Source of the DNA: an uncultured Christensenella sp.
Lineage (GTDB): Bacteria > Bacillota > Clostridia > Christensenellales > Borkfalkiaceae
DNA length: 64,000 nt
Reading direction: 5' to 3'
Assembly: GCA_910585705.1 (NCBI GenBank)
Contig: CAJUER010000002.1
Location: 310,001-374,000, forward strand
The position numbers and the translations under genes are program-made. The notes below the pieces were generated by a model. It made no database searches. It had not been told where the DNA came from and worked only from the letters and a program-made list of their open reading frames with translations. Position 1 is the first letter of the stretch; every line of letters begins with the position of its first letter. Positions 56,386 through 64,000 of the stretch are shown here, piece by piece.

Positions 56386-58680
56386 ATGAAAAGAATTTTT
56401 AAAAACAAAAAAGATTTGATAGCGGTTATTTTAATAGCGGGACTCATTTTAATCGGTTCGGCGTGTCTTTGCGGGTGGGAAATAATACGCTACAATAAAT
56501 ATTCCAAACTACAAATAGACAATATAGCCATTACTCACAACGGCAAAGAGGCAAAAAGTTTGTATGCGGAATTTACGGCAGAAAGTCTCGATCTAGGCGT
56601 TGAAATAAACGGAAAAGACGTCGATGATTTAAAAAGAAAAAGAATCGACGTAGAGTGGACGATTATAAGCGAAGACGGCTTGGGCTGCGAAATCGATGCG
56701 GACGGTCTGATAAAAATAGGGAATAAGCTGGGGGCTTTGACCGTTCAGGTCAAGGTAATGAGCAAAAACGTCGCTGCGGCTTCTGCGGAAATAAATATTT
56801 TTGCACCCGAATCCGCTACTTTGCGGGACATAGAGGTGAAAGCGCCTCAGGACGGTTTGGTGTTTATCGAGGGGCAGAAATTTGACCCGACGGGCATCGA
56901 CGTGTTCGCGCACTTTGCGGATATTGAAAAAACGCCTTTGATTTCGGATTTGATTTACAGTGAAGAGCCGTTATCGGTGCATGATACCGAAATCGAAATA
57001 AAGGCGTCGCATGCGGGAGTCAGCGCGTTTGCCGTAATACCCATAGTTGTTAAGCCCAAAACGTTGCAGAGCATCGAAATTACAAAAGTTCCGAACAAGC
57101 GGCATTATATCGAGGGACAGAGTTTAGACTTAACGGGAATCGAAGTAATGGCTCATTATGAGTACATTGATAAAATCGTCGACGATTACTATGTGGGTTT
57201 AGACGGAGCTTTGACGGCAGACGATTCCGAAATTAATGTTTTTTATACAAACGGTCCTGTTACGAAAGAAGCAAAAGTCAATATCAACGTTGAGCCGCGC
57301 ACTTTGGAGGCGATTGAAATTGTAACTCCGCCGAATAAAGTAAAATACATTCAAGGTCAGTTGTTCAATGCAAAGGGCATAAAAGTTTTAGCCCGATACG
57401 AGTATATGACGGTAGACGTGTCTGATTTAATCGAGTGGGATAAAAAAGGGCGTTTGCTTACCGATGATAAATCCGTAACTATTTCATATGAAGAAAAAGG
57501 CGTAAAGCTTTCCAAATCATTGGATATAGACGTGGATTTGCCGTATTCTTCGACCAGAAAGATTATTATGGAAAATCCGTTTGATGCTTCGTTGACCTGG
57601 ATCTTTTCTTACAGTGAAGACGGGGTTACAGACAAGATAGACAATACTCTGTTGGACGGACACAGTAATTTGTTGTACGATGCGGAAAACGGCGTTTATA
57701 TTGTTCCCGTCGGCGCGTTAGTAACAATCAGGAAAATTAGCCCCGCCGTTACCGACTTCATTTTAAACGGTGAAGAACTAAATTTGAATTATCCGTCGTC
57801 AACTGCGGAGTTTGAGGTCGGGTTCGGTGAAAACGATTTAGAAGTTTCATTTAAAAAAATTCTCGGCGACAGGATTACGGTAAGGCTTTCGGAGGGTTAC
57901 GTCGGCGCAAACTGGGCTTTTATATATCCTCTGAGTCATAACGGCGTATTGAGAGCCAAAGATTTGGACCAAATAGCGGCAATATATGAAGACGGGGATA
58001 ATTATTATTTCGAGTACCGTATAGACGGACAGGCGTATACCTTTCCCGAACTGTGCAACTTCACTTTTAGGTCCGATACGTTTATAAGCGTTAATCGGGT
58101 TGAAAGGATATTGATTGATTCGGTGAAATTGTTCGTCAGGTATCCAAACGGAAATATTTTCGATTATACGGTGAGCCGAAACGACGAATTTGCTTTCGAC
58201 AAACTTCCGAAAATTGAAAAACACGGTTATGCTTTGAGCTTTTCTTTAACCGAAGGCGGAGCCGCAATCGGCGCAAAAGACTTTAAAGAATGGCTTTTGA
58301 GCGCGGAGGACGGGAGCGTTGTTTTTGCAGTATACAGTTTGAATGCCGAAACGGTTACGGGAGATATTTTAGGAAGGTGGAGCTATGCGCACAGTACGGG
58401 CGGGCACAGCTTCGAATTAAATATCGAGTTTAACGCAAACGGTACTTACAGTTATAGTTTGATATTCGATTCTAAACTTAATTGCACTTTCGAGGGCGTG
58501 TTCGGCTATAAAAACGGAACGGTCACTATTCTCAGTTTGGAATATAAAGGCGAATATCAATTAATTTCCGTAAATGATTTTACGGTTGAAATAGATAACG
58601 GCAAATTGAAAACAAAACTCTTTGTCATTGACGGAATATCGGTAATGACGGGAGAAATTAATTTAACAAAGGCGGTGTAA
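56386..58680 (+). CDS. Membrane-anchored surface protein with three Ig-like repeats
   Basis: The 764-residue product has one N-terminal membrane segment (about 11-31, AVILIAGLILIGSACLC) followed by an extracellular part. Three repeats of exactly 80 residues begin at 146, 226 and 306, each with the Big_3-like phrase of the form VPNKRHYIEGQSLDLTGIEV. Residues 390-660 are unrecognised beta-rich sequence. The last 100 residues (LGRWSYAHSTGGHSFELNIEFNANGTYSYSL) resemble a lipocalin-like domain. No LPxTG is present. It starts a three-gene group (two-base gap to the next gene). No good Shine-Dalgarno is visible. Confidence 0.82.
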   Translation: MKRIFKNKKDLIAVILIAGLILIGSACLCGWEIIRYNKYSKLQIDNIAITHNGKEAKSLYAEFTAESLDLGVEINGKDVDDLKRKRIDVEWTIISEDGLGCEIDADGLIKIGNKLGALTVQVKVMSKNVAAASAEINIFAPESATLRDIEVKAPQDGLVFIEGQKFDPTGIDVFAHFADIEKTPLISDLIYSEEPLSVHDTEIEIKASHAGVSAFAVIPIVVKPKTLQSIEITKVPNKRHYIEGQSLDLTGIEVMAHYEYIDKIVDDYYVGLDGALTADDSEINVFYTNGPVTKEAKVNINVEPRTLEAIEIVTPPNKVKYIQGQLFNAKGIKVLARYEYMTVDVSDLIEWDKKGRLLTDDKSVTISYEEKGVKLSKSLDIDVDLPYSSTRKIIMENPFDASLTWIFSYSEDGVTDKIDNTLLDGHSNLLYDAENGVYIVPVGALVTIRKISPAVTDFILNGEELNLNYPSSTAEFEVGFGENDLEVSFKKILGDRITVRLSEGYVGANWAFIYPLSHNGVLRAKDLDQIAAIYEDGDNYYFEYRIDGQAYTFPELCNFTFRSDTFISVNRVERILIDSVKLFVRYPNGNIFDYTVSRNDEFAFDKLPKIEKHGYALSFSLTEGGAAIGAKDFKEWLLSAEDGSVVFAVYSLNAETVTGDILGRWSYAHSTGGHSFELNIEFNANGTYSYSLIFDSKLNCTFEGVFGYKNGTVTILSLEYKGEYQLISVNDFTVEIDNGKLKTKLFVIDGISVMTGEINLTKAV

Positions 58681-58682
58681 CG

Positions 58683-61600
58683 ATGAACGGTAATTTTAAG
58701 GAAAAAACTATGCGTGCAAAATACAAGTTGTTTTTAGCTTGCATTATAGCCGTATTCTTTCTATCGCTTGTTTCGGCGGTAGGAATAACCTATGCCGCGA
58801 AAGCGGCAAGCTGGGACGTTGTTCCCATAGATAAGGTTTCCGTAACGACGGAAGATTCTTTATCTGTGCGGCCCGGAGGCAGCGTGAGGCTGAGTTCGAC
58901 TACCGTGCCAGAGTATGCAATATACACGGCGGGCGAAGTAAGGTATGAAATCGTCAGCGGAAGCGCTTACTCAAATATAAGCGGTTCGACTTTACATATA
59001 AACGAAAACGCGCAAATCGGTTCGGAAATTATTGTAAGGTCGGTTATTGACGGGGTTGTTTCACAAAACACTTTGACCTTTAAAGTCGTTAAGATACCCG
59101 TGCAGTCGGTTAAGATTCTTAATACGGAATCGCGCATAGAGGAAAACACTATACTGCCTATTATAACCCAAGTTTTGCCCGCCAACGCTTCGTACGGAAA
59201 CGTTGTTTATTCCCTTGTCGACGGCGGTAGATACGCGTCTGTCGGCGGCGACGGAATAATCATGGTGAAGAACAAACTGCCCGGCGGAGACTTAACTATC
59301 CGCGTGAGGGCAACCTGTGCAAACGATAATTCTATTTATGACGAAAAGACTTTCGATTTATATGTGCCCGTAAGAGAGATAATTATCGGCAATGCGAATA
59401 TAACCGAAGTGGAACAGCGCCGTACTTACAATTTTAACGGAATGGTCGGAGATACCGTCAGTGACAGCGGATTGACTTATTCGATAAACGTCGGAGATGA
59501 AGTCGCAACCGTTTCGGACGACGGTATATTAACCGTGTCCGACGACGCGCCTATCGGATCGGAAATAATTATATCCATTGTAAGCGCTGACTTAACAGTA
59601 ACGCATAAAGTTAAAGTAGTAACCGTTTACGCAACTTCCATCCGCCTTGACGGCGTAATAAATCAAGACGGGGCGGAGGTGTTGGAAAGGGACAAGGTTT
59701 ACGCGGAAGACGTTTTGAGTTTTGACGTCGCTTTTCCTACTCCGTTCAACGTAACCGAAAGCCAAAAAAATTATATGGTCGAGCTTTTCAGCGGCAACAC
59801 GGAAGCGGCGGAAATCAGTCTTGACGGAAAGAGCGTTATCATCAAGCCGCAAGATCGGATTACGGTAAGAAATCCCGAATTTACCGTCAAAATTTCTTCG
59901 ATTGAAAACCCTGCCGCCGCTGCGGTGTACCGCACATTTAAGGTGCATATCAAAGTAACCGATATCAGCACGTCCGCCCTTGTTGCATATGCCGACGAGG
60001 GAGAAGTGTATGCGATTGAGGATTTAATTCATACTGAAATATTTCCCGATAACAGCGACGTGAGAGGTGCCGTTTACACTATCGAAGACGGCGGCGAATT
60101 TGCGTATATAACAGATAATCGGTTTGTGCACATCACGGGGAAAGATAATTTGCCGAACGGAAATTGCCGATTCTCGATAACGGCGACGGCTGAGGGATAC
60201 GGCAGTACGCAAAGCTTTACAATTTACATAAAAGCAGAAAAGATAAATTATACAATCGAAAATTTATCCGATCCGTCATATCCCGAAAATCCCATGTCTA
60301 CAAAAACGGTAGGCAGGGTTGCCGGTATGGGCGAACAAATGCGCATTGCGTTTTATGTGGATAGCAAAGCTACGGAGAGAGTGCCCGTAATCAATATAAA
60401 AGAAGGAAGCGACTTGATTGCCGACTATAATTACAACGAAGGAGTAATCACGTTTAACGTTGTTCCCGACGCAAAAGGTTCGTTGATTAAGTTCGAGGCG
60501 CAGTTGGATGATTTGATTGTGTCTGTGCGCGATATCGTAATTTATAAACCCGTACAGGATATCTCCGCTGTAACCGACAATTATGAAAGCGATAGCGGCA
60601 GGTATTTGGTTCACCGCGATAACGCTTCCAAAAATGTAATCAAAAATCTCAATATGGGAACTAAATGGACGGTATCCGCCTCAATCGGCTCGGTTGATTT
60701 GGGCAACCGTTCAAGGCCGATACTTCAAATTCCCGTAACCACAAAAGCGGGAACGGCGGTAAAAGTAACCGTTTACACTAACGACGACAGATGTCAATTC
60801 AGCAAAGAATTTACGTTTTACGTCGCAAAGTTGGACGTGTCGATATTTAAATACGGCGTCGGAGGAAATATTATATCCTTCCCCTATGGTAAAGACAGCG
60901 CGGGCATTTCCATTAAACAAGAAGATACCGCAAAAAATTACAAGCCTCAGCTTTGGGTAGGGCGCTCTACTACCGTAAATATAACGACGTCTAACGGACT
61001 CGGATTGTCGTATTACGGTTTAAAGGCAACGGGGACGACTATCAGTATGCCTTCGTCGGTAAGCGGCAATTATTCGTTTGCCCCCAAAATAACCATTACC
61101 GACGGTACGGATTATAACGGTTCGGTAAATTCTTATGTTTTGACATTGCCGACAATTCATGCATTCCGCCCGTTAAGCGGCGTGCCTAAATTGGTTGACG
61201 GAAACGTACCGATGACGACGAATGATAAGGTTCTTGAATTGAGGCAAGAGTATTCGTCTTTTTCAAGTATTGCAACATATAAATTGTCCGATCTTGTTAT
61301 GAGCGGCAGTAAACTTTCGGGCGCCAAGCTCGTAGGCAGGAAGTTGACTATAACTTCCGATCATGCGGACTCTACGCAGATTATAATTTTAAGTTGCGCA
61401 CAGTATTATAACGGCGTCGAATTAACGGGCAGCGATGCGTATTTTGCAACCGTAACGCAAAAAGTAAAGAGAGTTACCTTAGACAGATGGGGAGGACATG
61501 ACGGAACGGATAGTATTTTGGCGGTAAACGGAATGCAGACAAGCATATCTACTCCTTCGAAAACGGGGTATAAATTCAGCGGATATTATACTGGGGCAGA

Positions 61601-62690
61601 CGGTCGCGGACAAAAATATTATGACGCGAACGGCAAATTGGCAATACAAAGACATAGCGATTACTCTGCAAACGCACTTTATGCCTACTGGACCCCGATT
61701 ACATATAAGGTTAAATGTGACGTATATGTAAATGACAAATATCAAAATACAGCCTTTGAAAGTGTTTGGACTTACGACCATACTTATATAGTTAGTGTAG
61801 AAAACGAAGACGGTTTTAAACACTTTTTAATTAACGGAATTACATATGAACAGAGTCCGAAAGAAGTTTCAAACCTGACGACAACAGACGGAGCTACCGT
61901 CACAATTTACGCCTATTTTGAAAATTCATGCGTTGCAAGCGGAACGCTTATCACTCTTGCGGACGGTACGCAGAAAGCTGTGGAAGATTTAGACGGGTCG
62001 GAAATGCTGTTGGTATGGAATATGTTTACAGGCAAGTTCGACGCGGCTCCGATATTGTTTATCGACAGTCACGGCGAACGTGAATATGACGTGACGCATC
62101 TGTTTTTCAGCGACGGCACCGACATAAAGATAATCGCGGAGCACGGGTTCTGGGACTTCGATTTGAATAGGTACGTCTATGTTAACGGCAGAAACGCGGA
62201 AGAATATATCGGACACTGGTTCAATAAACAGTATATTGACGAATCGGGAGAACTTCGCTATAAAAAAGTTCAATTTACTAACGTGACATACGAAACCGAA
62301 TGGACAAATGCGTGGAGTCCAGTTACATACGGTCATTTGTGTTATTATGTGAACGGAATGCTTTCCGTGCCCGACGACACCGACGGACTGTTGAATTACT
62401 TCATAGTTGATCCCGATACTTTAAAGTACGATGAAGAGGCTATGAAAGCGGATATCGAACTTTACGGTTTGTTCGACTATGAAGCCGATTTCGCAGGAAT
62501 AATCACAAAAGAAATGTTTGACGCGTTCAATGGTAAATATCTTAAAATAGCCATAGCAAAAGGGATTTTGACTGAAGAAATGTTAAATAAACTTATCGAG
62601 AATTACTTGAAATTCTTTAATGGAAATCCCGATACGGCGAGCGAGCCACAGACGCACGCGCTAACGGAGGTCGCATATGATGAAGTTTAA
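58683..62690 (+). CDS. Large exported protein with Ig-like domains and a C-terminal Hint domain
   Basis: The 1335-residue product has a signal sequence or anchor (about 13-37, LACIIAVFFLSLVSAVGITYA). Residues about 45-920 are a series of beta domains of Big_2 look (SVTTEDSLSVRPGGSVRLSSTTVPEYA; recurring VSDDGILTVSDDAPIGSEIII phrases). Residues about 929-1000 match the Listeria-Bacteroides (InlB B) repeat (TGYKFSGYYTGADGRGQKYYDANG). A Hint domain starts at Cys1083 (CVASGTLITLADGTQKAVEDLDG) with a late IIAEHGFWDF block B and ends near YGHLCYYVNGMLS; there is no terminal His-Asn. A charged helical tail of about 95 residues follows. It overlaps the next gene by 14 bases. Confidence 0.85.
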   Translation: MNGNFKEKTMRAKYKLFLACIIAVFFLSLVSAVGITYAAKAASWDVVPIDKVSVTTEDSLSVRPGGSVRLSSTTVPEYAIYTAGEVRYEIVSGSAYSNISGSTLHINENAQIGSEIIVRSVIDGVVSQNTLTFKVVKIPVQSVKILNTESRIEENTILPIITQVLPANASYGNVVYSLVDGGRYASVGGDGIIMVKNKLPGGDLTIRVRATCANDNSIYDEKTFDLYVPVREIIIGNANITEVEQRRTYNFNGMVGDTVSDSGLTYSINVGDEVATVSDDGILTVSDDAPIGSEIIISIVSADLTVTHKVKVVTVYATSIRLDGVINQDGAEVLERDKVYAEDVLSFDVAFPTPFNVTESQKNYMVELFSGNTEAAEISLDGKSVIIKPQDRITVRNPEFTVKISSIENPAAAAVYRTFKVHIKVTDISTSALVAYADEGEVYAIEDLIHTEIFPDNSDVRGAVYTIEDGGEFAYITDNRFVHITGKDNLPNGNCRFSITATAEGYGSTQSFTIYIKAEKINYTIENLSDPSYPENPMSTKTVGRVAGMGEQMRIAFYVDSKATERVPVINIKEGSDLIADYNYNEGVITFNVVPDAKGSLIKFEAQLDDLIVSVRDIVIYKPVQDISAVTDNYESDSGRYLVHRDNASKNVIKNLNMGTKWTVSASIGSVDLGNRSRPILQIPVTTKAGTAVKVTVYTNDDRCQFSKEFTFYVAKLDVSIFKYGVGGNIISFPYGKDSAGISIKQEDTAKNYKPQLWVGRSTTVNITTSNGLGLSYYGLKATGTTISMPSSVSGNYSFAPKITITDGTDYNGSVNSYVLTLPTIHAFRPLSGVPKLVDGNVPMTTNDKVLELRQEYSSFSSIATYKLSDLVMSGSKLSGAKLVGRKLTITSDHADSTQIIILSCAQYYNGVELTGSDAYFATVTQKVKRVTLDRWGGHDGTDSILAVNGMQTSISTPSKTGYKFSGYYTGADGRGQKYYDANGKLAIQRHSDYSANALYAYWTPITYKVKCDVYVNDKYQNTAFESVWTYDHTYIVSVENEDGFKHFLINGITYEQSPKEVSNLTTTDGATVTIYAYFENSCVASGTLITLADGTQKAVEDLDGSEMLLVWNMFTGKFDAAPILFIDSHGEREYDVTHLFFSDGTDIKIIAEHGFWDFDLNRYVYVNGRNAEEYIGHWFNKQYIDESGELRYKKVQFTNVTYETEWTNAWSPVTYGHLCYYVNGMLSVPDDTDGLLNYFIVDPDTLKYDEEAMKADIELYGLFDYEADFAGIITKEMFDAFNGKYLKIAIAKGILTEEMLNKLIENYLKFFNGNPDTASEPQTHALTEVAYDEV

Positions 62691-64000
62691 AAGAAAATTA
62701 TTAAAAGGGTTATCGAAAGTAGTTTCGATTGCGTTGAGCTTTGCAATGCTTATCGGAATAACCGAATTGCATTTGGTTTCAAACGGGGATTCGGGAATAG
62801 TCGCTACCGCTGCTTCAACCGAAGAGAAGGCGGAAGAGGTAAAATCATCGACCGCATTTAAGCCGCTTGACTATACTATAGTACTCGACTATCAGGAAGG
62901 CGAGCGTTATGAAAACGGGAAAAAATACACCGAAGATAAAATAGAAATCAAAAGCAACAACAGAATAACGGTAAACGTTCCCGAAAAGGACGGGTATGCT
63001 TTCTACGGCTTTTTCAGCGAAAGAAATGCGCGCGGTGTGAAATATTTCGACGAAAACGGAAAAATGCCGGAAGATATTTCATTTACGGCAGACACTCCGC
63101 GAAAGCTTTACGCTGCGTGGATAAAGCTTTCAAGCGCTAAAATTCATATTGACGACGAGTTGACCGTAGACAGTTTAAACAGTGTTAAGTACACGTCGAA
63201 GAGAGCGGTGGGCATAGACGTGAACAAGCTAATCGATTTGCGTTATACAAAAATGCAGGTTGATATAAGCGTAAACGTCCTCGCAGAGGTGAAAGGCGCG
63301 GGAAGAGAACTTAAACTGTTGATCGACAATAAAACCGAGTGGGAAAGAACCAACATCGATTTGCAGAACACTGATTTGCAAACGTATTATTATTCCGCAA
63401 CTTTGGATTTGTCGAAATTCACCAACTCTTCGACTTTCAAATTGGGGATAGCCCAAAGCGAAGAAGATTTTCGGCCCTTTGCAAGATTGCTTTTTAAAGG
63501 AGCGGACGTTTATTTTACGGTTATCGGGCAAGAGCCTGCCGAGCCGTTGACTAAAAGCGAAAAGTCTTTAAAAACAAATACATACGTATTCCCCGAGTCA
63601 AAAGATACAGCCGATAATAAAGGATATAATTTATCGCTGGCGACGGGCGGCGCCCACCCGTTGGGAAGCAATTATGTGAGCTATTCTTTGCGCTATAAAG
63701 GCGGAGAATTGATAGGCGATAACGGAAAGTACGGTTATATTGCCGACGATAATTTCAGCGGCGGCGAAACTCCGAATCTGCAATTGTATCTTAAATATAA
63801 CTTTTCCCAAACGGAAAAAATAAACGGCACAGATTGGAATGTAGATTATTCAAATTACACCGGTTCGGTCAACGGTATCAGCGGGGCGGGCGAAGTCGGA
63901 AGCGGAGTGCTTCTCGTTCAAAAATCATTCGACGGAGTAAACTATACTTGGGAAAATCCTTATACAAGCAAGGAGACCACCAGTTTTCATTCGTCCGATT
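62677..64000 (+). CDS. Exported repeat protein, 3' end outside window
   Basis: A frame opens at the ATG at 62677 (a second ATG follows at once) after CGGAGG at 62665-62670 and stays open for 441 codons to the window end. The N-terminus has a signal sequence (KLLKGLSKVVSIALSFAMLIGI). Residues about 62-150 hold a Listeria-Bacteroides-type repeat (KDGYAFYGFFSERNARGVKYFDENG, ending LYAAWIKL) like the one in the preceding protein. The remainder is beta-rich without recognised catalytic residues. The 14-base overlap with the Hint-domain gene suggests that the two are made together. Confidence 0.85.
   Translation, partial: MMKFKRKLLKGLSKVVSIALSFAMLIGITELHLVSNGDSGIVATAASTEEKAEEVKSSTAFKPLDYTIVLDYQEGERYENGKKYTEDKIEIKSNNRITVNVPEKDGYAFYGFFSERNARGVKYFDENGKMPEDISFTADTPRKLYAAWIKLSSAKIHIDDELTVDSLNSVKYTSKRAVGIDVNKLIDLRYTKMQVDISVNVLAEVKGAGRELKLLIDNKTEWERTNIDLQNTDLQTYYYSATLDLSKFTNSSTFKLGIAQSEEDFRPFARLLFKGADVYFTVIGQEPAEPLTKSEKSLKTNTYVFPESKDTADNKGYNLSLATGGAHPLGSNYVSYSLRYKGGELIGDNGKYGYIADDNFSGGETPNLQLYLKYNFSQTEKINGTDWNVDYSNYTGSVNGISGAGEVGSGVLLVQKSFDGVNYTWENPYTSKETTSFHSSD

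Noticed and set aside
1..64000. CRISPR arrays, tRNA or rRNA genes, insertion sequences
   Set aside because: No regularly spaced direct repeats, tRNA cloverleaf signals such as GGTTCGAATCC, rRNA segments or transposase motifs were recognised on either strand.

Overview
The window comes from a Gram-positive (monoderm) bacterium, most likely an uncultured gut member of the class Clostridia. This is inferred from four things: the ribosomal gene order with rpsD between rpsK and rpoA, the short zinc-type S14, adk-map-KOW gene-infA downstream of secY, and many Gly-free lipoboxes (LSAC, LAAC) on secreted sugar-handling proteins. GC is moderate; the last 8 kb look poorer in GC than the rest. No phylogeny was computed. 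No rRNA, tRNA, CRISPR array, insertion sequence or phage gene was recognised.

Layout. (1) 1-14963: the S10/spc/alpha ribosomal protein block from a 5'-truncated rplD to rplQ, all on +, with secY, adk, map, a KOW-domain gene, infA and rpoA; rpmD and rpmJ are present although very short. Two spacers inside the block (4016-4141 and 6692-6755) fold into hairpins. (2) 15058-19022: a 73-residue membrane protein with its own promoter, a PnuC-type transporter, KDPG aldolase and two tandem YitT proteins. (3) 19226-27239: a neopullulanase-like GH13 enzyme, glgB, nadA, and an iron-sulfur assembly group (Rrf2/IscR regulator, iscS, iscU, TtcA-like thiolase) with a paired operator at the iscS promoter. (4) 27331-35411: a secreted rhamnogalacturonan-acetylesterase-like lipoprotein, KtrA/KtrB potassium uptake, then glmM-glmS behind a structured leader, and an Sfp-type phosphopantetheinyl transferase.

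(5) 35470-53149: a starch/maltodextrin regulon. A lipoprotein pullulanase and a SusE/F-like starch-binding lipoprotein work outside the cell; MalE/MalF/MalG-type ABC importer, a second lipoprotein amylase and an MsmX-type ATPase with a 250-residue extra tail take up products; MalQ and GlgP process them inside. A LacI-family gene lies in the middle, and seven copies of a TTTTCGAAAA-centred palindrome lie at the pullulanase and malQ promoters, so it is probably the local repressor. (6) 53215-55936: a CNNM/CBS membrane protein with a long attenuator-like leader, a HxlR regulator divergent from a cupin gene, and an unknown protein. (7) 56386-64000: three consecutive large exported proteins: a membrane-anchored protein with three 80-residue Ig-like repeats, a 1335-residue protein ending in a Hint (hedgehog/intein) domain, and a third protein that runs off the window.

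Most noteworthy: the three-way-junction RNA-like element plus terminator-like hairpin upstream of glmM, whose best start codon is ACG; the attenuator-like leader of the CNNM gene; the folded rpsQ-rplN spacer; the extended MsmX ATPase; and the Hint-domain surface protein cluster. These assignments come from reading sequence only; no database search was possible.
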